DNA from: CALAMD01 sp035301345
GTDB lineage: Bacteria > Bacillota > Bacilli > Bacillales > Amphibacillaceae
NCBI GenBank assembly: GCA_035301345.1
Contig: DATGUM010000011.1
Location: 1 to 64,000, forward strand
Direction: 5' to 3'
DNA: 64,000 nucleotides
The notes under the pieces are model-generated. The model was not told the origin of the DNA. It ran no database searches and saw only the letters and a program-made list of their open reading frames with translations. The translations under genes were made by a program, and so were the position numbers. Below are positions 18,367-27,213 of the stretch, piece by piece (the first letter of the stretch is position 1; the number at the start of each line of letters is the position of its first letter).

Positions 18367-18377
18367 CTACTTCATCC

Positions 18378-18809
18378 TTACGTGTAAAGATTAATGAGTA
18401 AACCTTTAATTTCGCCGACAATATCAAGTAAGTGAATCGACTTCTTCTCTTGATCCATCACTTCTTCGGTCAATTCAACGAGTTTCTCATCAACTTTCTT
18501 AACAATAGACATCGGTTTCGCTTGATCATCAAAGCTAAAATGATAAGACTTATCTAAATCTAGCCCTTGATCAACAGCTTTTTCTAAAAAACCTTTCACA
18601 AGTCGTTTATATCTTGCTAAATCACGAAACGAGTGAAAACGAGCGAGTTTCTCCCCTTGCTCTGTAATTTCCTTTAACAAATGCTGCATCTCTTGTTCTT
18701 TTATACTTGATCGTTGCGATTGAACGAGTTTCTCGAATGTTTGTTTGTCATGCGTCGCCGTTCTCACTTGGCGAACAGCTTGAGAATGCATCTCTTTCGT
18801 TATTTTCAT
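18378..18809 (-). CDS. YaaR family protein (DUF327)
   Basis: A 143-residue, mostly helical cytoplasmic protein starting MKITKEMHSQAVRQVR, with FRDLARYKRLVKGFLEK in the middle, typical of the YaaR/DUF327 family. Function unknown. The ATG at 18809 has GGAGGTG about 12 bases upstream; the length is close to the B. subtilis YaaR (146 by memory). Confidence 0.85.
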   Translation of the reverse strand: MKITKEMHSQAVRQVRTATHDKQTFEKLVQSQRSSIKEQEMQHLLKEITEQGEKLARFHSFRDLARYKRLVKGFLEKAVDQGLDLDKSYHFSFDDQAKPMSIVKKVDEKLVELTEEVMDQEKKSIHLLDIVGEIKGLLINLYT

Positions 18810-18858
18810 TGAGCAAGACTCACCTCCATCTCTCATTTAAACACTGTTTAATGATTCA

Positions 18859-19188
18859 TTAAAATTGAAAGAACGACTCGATTGGTAAAATAAAGACTGT
18901 TGCTCCACCAACTTCAACTTTTACTGGTTTTGGAATGTATGAATCTGCATTCCCACCCATTGGTGAAATAGGTGCAACCATTTGTTCACGTTGCGAACAG
19001 TTATCACGAATCGTATCTAATACGAGATCGACTTTTTCGTCGTCACAACCAATCATTAAAGTTGTGTTTCCTTCCTTTAGAAATCCACCAGTTGTCGCTA
19101 ACTTCGTCGTCTGGAAGTTCCCTTCACTTAGTGCATTAATAAGACGACTTGAATCTTTATCTTGAATAACAGCAATAACTAACTTCAT
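18859..19188 (-). CDS. darA: cyclic-di-AMP receptor DarA/PstA (YaaQ)
   Basis: PII-like cytoplasmic protein that binds cyclic di-AMP. The 109-residue product starts MKLVIAVIQDKDSSRL, with the T-loop region TTKLATTGGFLKEGNTT, all typical of the family. The ATG at 19188 follows AAGGAGG; longer frames to 19263 overlap tmk. It is directly downstream of tmk. Confidence 0.93.
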   Translation of the reverse strand: MKLVIAVIQDKDSSRLINALSEGNFQTTKLATTGGFLKEGNTTLMIGCDDEKVDLVLDTIRDNCSQREQMVAPISPMGGNADSYIPKPVKVEVGGATVFILPIESFFQF

Positions 19189-19201
19189 TATCTTGTCCTC
19201 C

Positions 19202-19837
19202 TTAATTCTTTCGTTGAATATGTGAAAGTATGATATTAAAAGCATCTCGTTCAACAGCTTCAATGGATTGCTCGGCTTGAACGACTTGTATGCGATCCTT
19301 ATTTGTTTCGACTAATGCTTTATATCCTTCATAAACTTTATGATGAAATGTTATATGTTCTAAATCTAAGCGATTAATTTCTCGCGTTTCATTTTGTTGA
19401 ATACGTTCCAAACCTTTTTCTGGTTCAATATCAAGAAAAAGCGTTAATGATGGCATCCAATGATCAATCGCAAATGCGTTTACTGCCATCACCTCATCGA
19501 CACCTAACCCTCTCGCATACCCTTGATAAGCGAGACTACTATCAATAAAACGGTCACATAAAACGACTTTACCAGCTCGTAAATGAGGAATAACTGTCTC
19601 AACGAGATGTTGCCTGCGAGCAGCAGCATATAACAATGCTTCTGTTCGACCATCCATCGCCTGATTATCTTTATTTAAAATGACTTCTCTTATTTGTTCA
19701 GCGATTTTAACGCCACCAGGCTCGCGAGTCGTAACGACATCGTAGTTATTCTCTTTTAAACGTTCAGCAAGTCGTTGGATAATTGTCGTCTTTCCCGACC
19801 CTTCTCCACCTTCAAACGTAATAAAGTTTCGTGTCAC
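19202..19837 (-). CDS. tmk: thymidylate kinase
   Basis: Phosphorylates dTMP to dTDP. The 211-residue product has P-loop GGEGSGKTT (residues 9-17), DRFIDSSLAYQG near 93 and the LID region. GTG start at 19837 behind GAGGAG. It heads the tmk-darA-yaaR-holB-ricT-yabA run. Confidence 0.96.
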   Translation of the reverse strand: MTRNFITFEGGEGSGKTTIIQRLAERLKENNYDVVTTREPGGVKIAEQIREVILNKDNQAMDGRTEALLYAAARRQHLVETVIPHLRAGKVVLCDRFIDSSLAYQGYARGLGVDEVMAVNAFAIDHWMPSLTLFLDIEPEKGLERIQQNETREINRLDLEHITFHHKVYEGYKALVETNKDRIQVVQAEQSIEAVERDAFNIILSHIQRKN

Positions 19838-19858
19838 TGTTTCATTCTCCTCTTCATA

Positions 19859-19894
19859 AGAATCTAACTATTTTAGATTCTACTTTGCATTATA
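19859..19894 (-). promoter_or_regulatory. tmk promoter with a palindrome at the transcript start
   Basis: On the minus strand a TATAAT (19889-19894) is followed immediately by a perfect 9-bp inverted repeat, AGAATCTAA and TTAGATTCT (19859-19867, 19873-19881). No good -35 is seen. The repeat lies about at +1 to +23, so it could be an operator or a 5' stabilising stem. The rest of the 310-base gap to 20148 holds only candidate promoters. Confidence 0.45.
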
Positions 19895-20148
19895 TCATGA
19901 ATTTCACTGTTGTTTCTACCGTTTTTGTTGACAAGGTTGTGTGAAGGATTTGTAGCTCCTTCATTTGACCGTTCAAATAACACCTTTTTTCATTTTCAAA
20001 TGTATAACATCAGCTAAATAACTCAACTATAAAGCATTCCGCGTTAAGTTTTGTCCTTACTTTACATTGTATATTCTGACAATTTTAACAATTTCATGGT
20101 ACACTTATTGTTAATCAAATAAATAAAAGTCTTTTAGGAGGAATATAT

Positions 20149-20793
20149 TTGAGTTTCAGATTAGGTATTTATGTTTTTAAAGATGCGGAAATTGTTGATT
20201 TTGCTGCGCCTCACGGTGTTTTTTCAGTTGCACGACGACTTGATCCTGATTTAGAAGCATTTTTAATTGCAGATGCTATGAGGCCTGTACAAACCCAAGC
20301 AGGATTTACTGTTCAACCGAACTATTCTTTCCAAGACGAACCACATATGGATGCATTCTTAATTCCTGGAGGCGTTGGGACGAGACCAGAAACGAACAAT
20401 AAACGACTCCATCGCTTTATCGAATCGCTTCCTAATGAAACATTATTAACGAGTGTATGTACTGGTTCATGGATTTATGGACAAATGGGGCTATTAGACG
20501 GCCTTCACGCAACGAATCGAAAAGAACCAGATCGTTTAGAAAGTTCTAACTTAGGAAAAGTACCAATTGATCGCTTAGCCGACATTGCACCGAAATGTAA
20601 AATTAGCCGTGCTCGCGTCGTCGATTCTGGAAGAATCATTACTGCTGGAGGGATAACGTCAGGCATGGAAATGGGCTTCCATTTATTAAGACGTGCAGGT
20701 TATGACGAAGATTTCGTTTTAGAAGTCGCTCGCATTATGGAATATGAAGAAGCTTACAATGCATATAAAGACGACATCGAAATTTACGAATAA
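20149..20793 (+). CDS. DJ-1/PfpI family protein (glutamine amidotransferase-like fold)
   Basis: A 214-residue protein of the DJ-1/PfpI superfamily, closest in layout to the isonitrile hydratase/AraC-type GATase1 group but without an HTH domain. The nucleophile elbow SVCTGS places Cys at residue 104; an acidic residue in EIVDFAAP (Asp17) and GGVGTRPE are also typical. TTG start with AGGAGG 7 bases upstream. It is on the plus strand inside a minus-strand run, where B. subtilis carries rrnA and csfB-xpaC-yaaN-yaaO. Likely a stress or small-molecule hydratase/hydrolase; substrate unknown. Confidence 0.85.
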   Translation: MSFRLGIYVFKDAEIVDFAAPHGVFSVARRLDPDLEAFLIADAMRPVQTQAGFTVQPNYSFQDEPHMDAFLIPGGVGTRPETNNKRLHRFIESLPNETLLTSVCTGSWIYGQMGLLDGLHATNRKEPDRLESSNLGKVPIDRLADIAPKCKISRARVVDSGRIITAGGITSGMEMGFHLLRRAGYDEDFVLEVARIMEYEEAYNAYKDDIEIYE

Positions 20794-20851
20794 ATATGTA
20801 CTGTTTGTTTCATAAGTAAAGAGATCAACACGAAATAGCCTCAGATAAATA

Positions 20852-20894
20852 AAATGCTTATGTTTATCTTTTTTCATGATAAACATAAGCATTT
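20852..20894. terminator. bidirectional intrinsic terminator between the PfpI gene and yaaL
   Basis: Perfect 17-bp arms (20852-20868 and 20878-20894) with a 9-base loop and T-rich flanks on both strands; it serves the two converging genes. Confidence 0.9.
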
Positions 20895-20949
20895 CCTTTT
20901 CATTGTAAGATGATTTATTCCATCGTGTATTCATTCATGTACCATATGA

Positions 20950-21159
20950 TTAAGATAAAGCACTTAAATTTTTATGTCGCGCTTCACCAAGTAAGAACAT
21001 ATACTTCGCTTGTGCTAGACGTAAATGATTCAAACTGTTTTCACTCGGTTCAATACTTTGCTCAACAATTTGTTGAATATGTTTCCATTCACTTTCTAAC
21101 GCAAAAATACTATCCAACAATTGTTGTTCTGCTAACTTCTTTCTTTTTTTCTTTCGCAT
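20950..21159 (-). CDS. YaaL family protein (DUF2508)
   Basis: A 69-residue basic-N-terminus helical protein, MRKKKRKKLAEQQLLD, with the family segment LRLAQAKYMFLLGEAR. Small conserved protein found downstream of recR in Bacillales; function unknown. bofA, which follows it in B. subtilis, is missing; a bidirectional terminator comes instead. Confidence 0.82.
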   Translation of the reverse strand: MRKKKRKKLAEQQLLDSIFALESEWKHIQQIVEQSIEPSENSLNHLRLAQAKYMFLLGEARHKNLSALS

Positions 21160-21173
21160 GTAATCACCATCTT

Positions 21174-21770
21174 TTAAAGTTCAGTTCGCCCTTCTAAAGA
21201 CTTCGCTAAAGTAACTTCATCCGCATACTCTAAGTCGCCACCGACTGGTAGTCCATGTGCTAACCGAGTCGTACGGATACCTGAAGGTTTAACGAGGCGT
21301 GAAATATACATCGCTGTCGCTTCGCCTTCAATGTTCGGATTCGTTGCTAAAATAAGTTCTTCAACATTCTCGTCTTTTAAGCGATTTAGCAAATCTGCTA
21401 CATTTATATCTTCTGGTCCAATACCATCCATCGGAGAAATAACACCATTTAATACGTGGTATTTCCCTCGAAACTCTTTCATTTTTTCAATGGCGATAAC
21501 ATCTTTCGGATCTTCCACAACACAAATAATAGACTCATCTCGCGATGTATCTTGGCAAATTGAACAAGGATCTGAATCTGTTATATGCCCACATATCGAG
21601 CAATGTAATAGTTCACGTTTCGCACTGACAAGCGCATTCGCAAAGTCAAGAACGTCATCATCTTTCATTTGCAAAACGTGAAAAGCGAGTCGAGTCGCTG
21701 TTTTCGGTCCAATACCGGGTAATTTTGTAAAACTGTCAATTAACTTTGATATTGGCTCTGGATAATACAT
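21174..21770 (-). CDS. recR: recombination mediator RecR
   Basis: RecR works with RecF and RecO in loading RecA at gaps. The 198-residue product has the helix-hairpin-helix LPGIGPKTATRLAFH (residues 16-30), a four-Cys zinc module (CSIC and CSIC, 57-72) and a Toprim domain (VVEDPKDV near 81). It is downstream of dnaX and ebfC in the conserved order. Confidence 0.97.
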   Translation of the reverse strand: MYYPEPISKLIDSFTKLPGIGPKTATRLAFHVLQMKDDDVLDFANALVSAKRELLHCSICGHITDSDPCSICQDTSRDESIICVVEDPKDVIAIEKMKEFRGKYHVLNGVISPMDGIGPEDINVADLLNRLKDENVEELILATNPNIEGEATAMYISRLVKPSGIRTTRLAHGLPVGGDLEYADEVTLAKSLEGRTEL

Positions 21771-21782
21771 CTCTTTTGCCTC

Positions 21783-22103
21783 CTAGAACATGCCTGGCAT
21801 ATTCAAACCTTTCGTAAACTGCCCCATTGTTTCTTCTGTTTTCGTATCTACTTGTCGAATAACATCATTTACTGCTGCGATAATTAAATCCTGTAACATA
21901 TCAACGTCTTCTGGATCAACGACTTCTTCTTCAATAATAATGTCAGTAATTTCTTTCTTTCCATTCGCTTTAGCTGTGACAACACCGCCACCAGCAGTCG
22001 CTTCAAATGTCATTTCATGAAGCTCCTCTTGTGCTTTCATCATTTTCTTCTGCATCTTTTGCATTTGTTTCATCATGTTACCCATATTTCCCATACCTTT
22101 CAT
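21783..22103 (-). CDS. YbaB/EbfC family nucleoid-associated protein (YaaK)
   Basis: A 106-residue dimeric DNA-binding family protein with a Met- and Lys-rich N-terminus (MKGMGNMGNMMKQMQKMQ) and the core EATAGGGVVTAKANGKKEI. Lies between dnaX and recR as in most bacteria, 12 bases from recR. Confidence 0.94.
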   Translation of the reverse strand: MKGMGNMGNMMKQMQKMQKKMMKAQEELHEMTFEATAGGGVVTAKANGKKEITDIIIEEEVVDPEDVDMLQDLIIAAVNDVIRQVDTKTEETMGQFTKGLNMPGMF

Positions 22104-22136
22104 CTTAAAAATCCTCCTTGAAATATTTAAATGTAT

Positions 22137-23834
22137 TTATGAATCGTGCACGTGCAACAAGTCTTCCCCAACTAACTTTCTCGCTTCTTCAACGAGAGGG
22201 TCTGTTTGTTCTTCTTGCTGGTCATCTGCACTTTTATTTCCTTTAGCTTGCTTCACGTAACTTGCTCGAAGCGGTTGCCACTGTTCCTTAGGAATTGGAA
22301 TAATCGTCATCTCACGGTCAAGTGTCGTCGCTAAAATCGGTTCAATAATCGCTTGACTATCTGCGAAAAGTGAACAATGTATTTCATATTCAAACGCAAC
22401 AACAACGGCTTTTTCCGATGCTGCCACGGGCTTACTATCTTGAATACTTGCGTGGGCTGGTGCATGTGTGGACTTTAATTGTGTTAAAAACTGCGCCCAG
22501 TTCGACATCACTTCTTGCAATGCCGATTTCTCTGCTTCATCAAGGACTTGGCGAACTTTCTCTGTTGCTACGTTGAAACTATTTTTGTTCGCCCGTCTCG
22601 CAGGTTGTCTCGGCTGTTTAACAGCTGGTCGTTCAGCTTGAATCGTGAGCGCTTGTTCCTTCATTGTAACTAACTCTTTTTCTAACGTGTCAATGCGCTG
22701 TTTTAATTGTGTAACTTCAATATTCGGCGCTGCTGATCCTTCACCTTCGCCTTTATACTGGCTAATGGATAAGATACATACTTCTATAAATACTTTCGGA
22801 CTATTTGACCAACGCATTTCTTGTTGACATTCGTTTAATGCCATAATAGCCATTTGAATCCAATCAACAGATACGTCATTTGCTAACTGCTTAAATGCAT
22901 CATTTAAAACAGCTCGCTCTAACATAACCTCTAACGCTGCAGATCCTTTAAATAACAACAAGTCTCTTAAGAAATAAATAAAATCATAAACGAATCTTGA
23001 AGGATCTTTTCCTTCTTGAACCATTTCATCCAATAGTGTTAACGCCTGTTCAGTGTTTTTCGCTAACATCATTGACGTCATTTCTGTTAATACATGTTGT
23101 GAGACGCTCCCTGTAACAGCGAGCACATCTTCTAATTGAATCGTTTCTCCGCCGTAAGAAATTGCTTGATCTAAAATACTAAGGGCATCCCGCATACCAC
23201 CTTCTGCCGTTAATGCAATAGATTCTAACGCTTCTTCAACGATATCAATCGTTTCTGCATCGACAATTTCTTTCATCCGTTCAATAATGACTTGATTACC
23301 AATTGGTTTAAAGTCAAATCGCTGACAACGTGAAATAATTGTCAGAGGAATTTTATGCGGCTCTGTCGTTGCTAAAATGAATACGACGTGAGGTGGCGGT
23401 TCCTCTAATGTTTTAAGCAACGCATTAAACGCATTGATTGAGATCATATGAACCTCATCAATGATATAAACTTTATAAGGAACTGAGCTTGAAGCATATT
23501 TTATTTTATCACGAATTTCTCGAATGTCATCTACACTCGTATTTGAAGCAGCGTCAATTTCAATCACATCTGAAATTGAACCGTCTAAAATACCTTTACA
23601 TGCGGAACATTCATTACACGGCTCAGAAGCAGGCATTTGCTCACAATTAATCGTCTGAGCAAATATTTTCGCTGTACTCGTCTTTCCTGTCCCACGTGGA
23701 CCAGAAAATAAATACGCATGTGAAAACCTTTTTTGCGAGATTGCGTTTTGCAACGTTTGTGTAATATGCCCTTGTCCAACAACGTCTTTAAACGTGCGCG
23801 GACGCCATGAACGGTACAGTGCCTGATAGCTCAT
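22137..23834 (-). CDS. dnaX: DNA polymerase III subunits gamma/tau
   Basis: Clamp-loader ATPase. The 565-residue product has Walker A GPRGTGKTSTAK (near residue 44), four zinc Cys (CEQM..CNECSAC, 61-76), DEVHM (near 117) and LEEPP (near 128), followed by a less conserved tau C-terminus. The ATG at 23834 follows AAGGGAAG; a longer frame overlaps the -10 box TATAAT at 23867-23872, which supports this start. This gene borders the accessory block. Confidence 0.95.
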   Translation of the reverse strand: MSYQALYRSWRPRTFKDVVGQGHITQTLQNAISQKRFSHAYLFSGPRGTGKTSTAKIFAQTINCEQMPASEPCNECSACKGILDGSISDVIEIDAASNTSVDDIREIRDKIKYASSSVPYKVYIIDEVHMISINAFNALLKTLEEPPPHVVFILATTEPHKIPLTIISRCQRFDFKPIGNQVIIERMKEIVDAETIDIVEEALESIALTAEGGMRDALSILDQAISYGGETIQLEDVLAVTGSVSQHVLTEMTSMMLAKNTEQALTLLDEMVQEGKDPSRFVYDFIYFLRDLLLFKGSAALEVMLERAVLNDAFKQLANDVSVDWIQMAIMALNECQQEMRWSNSPKVFIEVCILSISQYKGEGEGSAAPNIEVTQLKQRIDTLEKELVTMKEQALTIQAERPAVKQPRQPARRANKNSFNVATEKVRQVLDEAEKSALQEVMSNWAQFLTQLKSTHAPAHASIQDSKPVAASEKAVVVAFEYEIHCSLFADSQAIIEPILATTLDREMTIIPIPKEQWQPLRASYVKQAKGNKSADDQQEEQTDPLVEEARKLVGEDLLHVHDS

Positions 23835-23866
23835 ACTCGTACTTCCCTTCTTCATAAGTCTATACA

Positions 23867-23895
23867 ATTATACAGATTTTCCACCCATATGTGAA
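23867..23895 (-). promoter_or_regulatory. probable dnaX promoter
   Basis: On the minus strand TATAAT at 23867-23872 with a weak TTTCAC 18 bases upstream. Confidence 0.5.
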
Positions 23896-23994
23896 ACATA
23901 GTGACGAAAATCGAATGAAATAACTGAGTGACATTAACTTTTTAAATATGAAATAATCAACAATCTTACTTTAGTATGTTCAACTTCTATTTTT

Positions 23995-24003
23995 TGGTAT
24001 AAT
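23995..24003 (+). promoter_or_regulatory. extended -10 promoter of the M20 gene
   Basis: TGGTATAAT at 23995-24003 forms an extended -10 element 36 bases before the ATG; the -35 position is poor. Confidence 0.5.
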
Positions 24004-24038
24004 TAAACTTATTAAATAACAACTTTTGGAGGCACATC

Positions 24039-25211
24039 ATGGATAAAATTAAAGCAAGATTTACAGAAATATTTCCAGAGTTAGTAGAATTTAGAAGAGA
24101 CTTACATATGTATCCCGAATTATCTCATACGGAAGTACATACGCCAGAAAAAGTCGCAAAATTTTTAACGCATTTAGGAATTGAAGTTCGTACAGGCGTT
24201 GGTGGACGAGGTGTTGTTGGTACACTAAAAGGTGGCCAGCCTGGTAAAACTGTCGCTTTACGTGCTGACTTCGATGCTTTACCGATTCAAGACGAAAAGG
24301 ACGTTCCGTACCGATCAAAAGTACCTGGGGTCATGCACGCATGTGGCCATGACGTTCATACAGCAACGTTACTCGGAATTGCCAAAGTATTAAGTGAAAG
24401 AAAAGAAGATATCCGGGGCACAATCATATTTATTCATCAATTTGCGGAAGAAGTTATCCCGGGCGGGGCTAAAGCAATGATTGAAGATGGATGTCTAGAC
24501 GGCGTAGATGCTATTTTTGGTGCTCACGTGAGCTCATTTGATAAACTCGGTTTTATCGGTGTAAAATCCGGTGATTCAATGGCAAATGGCGATACATTTG
24601 AAATTAATATTACAGGGAGCGGAGGCCACGCTGCAACACCACACGTGACAGTTGACCCGCTTTTAGTTGGTAGTCAAATCATGATGAACTTGCAATCAAT
24701 CGTCAGTAGAAACGTTGACCCAATCGACTCAGCTGTCGTATCTGTCACATCATTCAATGGTGGCGATGGATTTAACGTTATTCCTGATCAAGCAACACTT
24801 AAAGGAACTGTTCGTACATTTAAAGATTCTATTCAAGATATGGTCGAAGAGAAAATTGAGAATATTGCTAAATTGACGGCTGAAGCAGCTGGTGCGACAG
24901 CAGATGTTAATTATGTGCGAGGGTATCCAGCACTCATCAATGATGAAAAAGAAACGAATCGCATGGAAAAAGTTGCCAAACAATTATATGGTGAGGACCG
25001 CGTAAGAACCATTCGCGCACAAATGGGTATGGAAGATTTTGCTTATTATTTAAAAGAAGTGCCAGGTTCATTCGTTTGGGTCGGTGCACGACTAGATGAT
25101 GATAATAAAGTGTTCCCACACCATCACCCAATGTTTGACGTTGACGAGGAAGTAATGAAAGTCGTTGGCCCGCTACTTATTAGCGCTACATTTGATTATT
25201 TAAATGAATAA
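24039..25211 (+). CDS. M20D family metal-dependent amidohydrolase (N-acyl-amino-acid/hippurate hydrolase-like)
   Basis: A 390-residue peptidase-M20 family enzyme that removes acyl or amino-acid groups from small amides. Metal-site residues are visible: MHACGHDVH (Cys102, His104), FAEE (Glu137-138), GAHVSS (near 163) and the C-terminal HHHPMFDVDE. The dimerisation domain starts near residue 188 (SGGHAATPH). GGAGG precedes the ATG. It is the first plus-strand gene of the block and converges on the DUF1177/dpp operon, so it may act on the imported peptides; substrate is not determinable from sequence. Confidence 0.88.
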   Translation: MDKIKARFTEIFPELVEFRRDLHMYPELSHTEVHTPEKVAKFLTHLGIEVRTGVGGRGVVGTLKGGQPGKTVALRADFDALPIQDEKDVPYRSKVPGVMHACGHDVHTATLLGIAKVLSERKEDIRGTIIFIHQFAEEVIPGGAKAMIEDGCLDGVDAIFGAHVSSFDKLGFIGVKSGDSMANGDTFEINITGSGGHAATPHVTVDPLLVGSQIMMNLQSIVSRNVDPIDSAVVSVTSFNGGDGFNVIPDQATLKGTVRTFKDSIQDMVEEKIENIAKLTAEAAGATADVNYVRGYPALINDEKETNRMEKVAKQLYGEDRVRTIRAQMGMEDFAYYLKEVPGSFVWVGARLDDDNKVFPHHHPMFDVDEEVMKVVGPLLISATFDYLNE

Positions 25212-25217
25212 ATAAAG

Positions 25218-25262
25218 AAAAGGTAATTCCCATATAAAATTAATTTACGGGAATTACCTTTT
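25218..25262. terminator. bidirectional terminator between the M20 gene and the DUF1177/dpp operon
   Basis: Perfect 14-bp arms AAAAGGTAATTCCC and GGGAATTACCTTTT (25218-25231, 25249-25262) with T runs on both strands; serves convergent genes. Confidence 0.9.
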
Positions 25263-25292
25263 TTATTTCTCTCGGATATATCTCAAATGTTC

Positions 25293-26228
25293 TTACTCAC
25301 CAAAGCCTTGTAAATGCGTCATTTTTCCGTATAGTTTTTCTAAATGTGCAAATTCTTTCTCGTCATAAAACTCACACTTATCTTCGCCAAATAACTTACC
25401 AACCTCTAATGCATAACGCACGACTTGTTCGACGTCTGGTAAATGTGTCGCTCCAGTCGCACACCCTGCAACAGCTGTTTCTGTCGTTAAAGCAACACCG
25501 ACAACTGGCTTATCTGTTGCTACAGATGGTTGTAAAATACTATTAATATGATAAACATCATTACCATATGGCGTAATGTCTTGTGTCGTAATTGGAAGTG
25601 TCACTGGCATCGTACCCGTCGCTTGTGTATATATATGAAGCAAGTCTGCGCTTACTTTTAAAATATACCCTTCCTTCACTGTAGGCGTAATCGCAAAGCC
25701 ACGGTGATTACAAATCATATTCCCCTTCGTCGTATCAATCGATAAAATAGCATCCATCTCTTCCGTTACTTCATATTGATTCATCGTTAAAATATCTACA
25801 GGTGAATTCATAAATGGTACAGGATCATGAGGTAACGTTGGAGCTGTCGGGCAAATATGAGTCGTTATAACAACATCTCCAGCAAGTTGATCACCTTTGA
25901 GTTGCATATCAGCTAATTTTGCTGCGATAGAAACAGCAGCAAGTGCGCCGTCACCATCAGAAACAAAACCTTTCATTTCCGGACGTGCGCCAATACCACC
26001 AAGTCGTCCGATAATTCCGAGTGTCGGTGCGTTACCACCTGACATTTTTCCGTTCTGCCCTGGAATCGTTACTTTAAAGAAATCTGTTGAGCCTGACTTC
26101 CCTTCAACTGTTTGCACTTCAACTGCTACATCTTTATTAATGGTTTCAATATACGCTTTAACATCGTCACCACTAACATATTTATTATCTAATACTTCAT
26201 ATAATTCTATTACGTGTTTAAATGACAT
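25293..26228 (-). CDS. DUF1177 family protein
   Basis: A 311-residue soluble protein that I recognise as DUF1177; biochemical function unknown. Recognisable conserved-looking stretches are FVSDGDGALAAVSIAAKL (88-105), TTHICPTAPTLPHDPVPF (122-139, with His124 and Cys126) and SIDTTKGN (near 164). No signal peptide or membrane segment. It overlaps the dppF stop by 11 bases and has its own GGAGA ribosome site, so it is the last gene of the dppBCDF operon and probably acts on the transported substrate. The Gly/Asp/His motifs hint at a metal-dependent or amidohydrolase-like role; this is speculation. Confidence 0.82.
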   Translation of the reverse strand: MSFKHVIELYEVLDNKYVSGDDVKAYIETINKDVAVEVQTVEGKSGSTDFFKVTIPGQNGKMSGGNAPTLGIIGRLGGIGARPEMKGFVSDGDGALAAVSIAAKLADMQLKGDQLAGDVVITTHICPTAPTLPHDPVPFMNSPVDILTMNQYEVTEEMDAILSIDTTKGNMICNHRGFAITPTVKEGYILKVSADLLHIYTQATGTMPVTLPITTQDITPYGNDVYHINSILQPSVATDKPVVGVALTTETAVAGCATGATHLPDVEQVVRYALEVGKLFGEDKCEFYDEKEFAHLEKLYGKMTHLQGFGE

Positions 26229-27213
26229 GTTCTGAATCTCCTTTGTTGATTAAATGACATGCTGCTTCATGTGAATCAGACACAGTGACCATTTCAGGTG
26301 CCTTCGTTTTACATATATCCATTGCGAATGGACAACGTTCATGGAAGTAGCACCCTGAAGGTGGATGAATCGGACTCGGTACATTTCCTGTTAATATGAT
26401 TCGTTCTTTTTCTTCTTCCGGATTCTCACGTGGAATCGCTGATAAGAGAGCTTTCGTATACGGGTGTTCTGGTCGTTCATAAATATCTTTATACGTCCCA
26501 ACTTCAACAACTTCTCCTAAATACATAACTAAAATACGATCACACATGTAGCGAACGACATTTAAGTCATGAGAAATAAACATATACGTTAATTGGAATT
26601 CTTTTTGTAATTCTTTTAATAAATTAATCACTTGCGCTTGAACGGAAACGTCTAATGCCGAAACAGACTCATCACAAATGACGACTTTCGGATTTAGCGC
26701 TAACGCTCGAGCGATATTAATTCGTTGCCTCTGTCCACCTGAAAATTCGTGCGGGTGGCGATTCGCATGGTGACTTTGTAAACCAACCACTTCAAGTAGC
26801 TCATGGACACGTTTACGACGTGAACGTTTATCACCAATTTTATGAATAACTAAAGGTTCACTTATCAATTGCTCAATCGTTTTTCGTGGATCAAGTGATG
26901 CGTATGGATTCTGGAAAACCATCTGAATATCACGTCTTGCAACGCGGAGTTGTTCTTCATTCATCGTCATTAAATTTTGACCTTCTAAATAAACCGTTCC
27001 TTCAGTCGGTTGAATGAGCCTTGTTGCGAGCCTAGCGACCGTTGATTTCCCACATCCTGATTCACCAACGACACCTAACGTTTCGCCTGGATATAACTCA
27101 AAACTAACGTCATCGACCGCTCGAACACTATCACTACTTTTCTTAAAAGGGATCGGGCTATCAAGAGGGAAGAACTTTTTTAGTCCTTTCGCCTGTAAAA
27201 TAGGTTCTTTCAT
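26218..27213 (-). CDS. dipeptide/oligopeptide ABC transporter ATP-binding protein (DppF/OppF-like)
   Basis: A 331-residue ATPase that energises peptide import with its partner directly upstream. Walker A GESGCGKST (near 54), signature FSGGQRQR (near 156), Walker B VVICDESVSALD (near 178) and the C-terminal oligopeptide-transporter motif with GCYFHERCPFAMDICK. Its ATG overlaps the end of the preceding ATPase gene by 4 bases (ATGA), typical of translational coupling. Confidence 0.93.
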   Translation of the reverse strand: MKEPILQAKGLKKFFPLDSPIPFKKSSDSVRAVDDVSFELYPGETLGVVGESGCGKSTVARLATRLIQPTEGTVYLEGQNLMTMNEEQLRVARRDIQMVFQNPYASLDPRKTIEQLISEPLVIHKIGDKRSRRKRVHELLEVVGLQSHHANRHPHEFSGGQRQRINIARALALNPKVVICDESVSALDVSVQAQVINLLKELQKEFQLTYMFISHDLNVVRYMCDRILVMYLGEVVEVGTYKDIYERPEHPYTKALLSAIPRENPEEEKERIILTGNVPSPIHPPSGCYFHERCPFAMDICKTKAPEMVTVSDSHEAACHLINKGDSEHVI

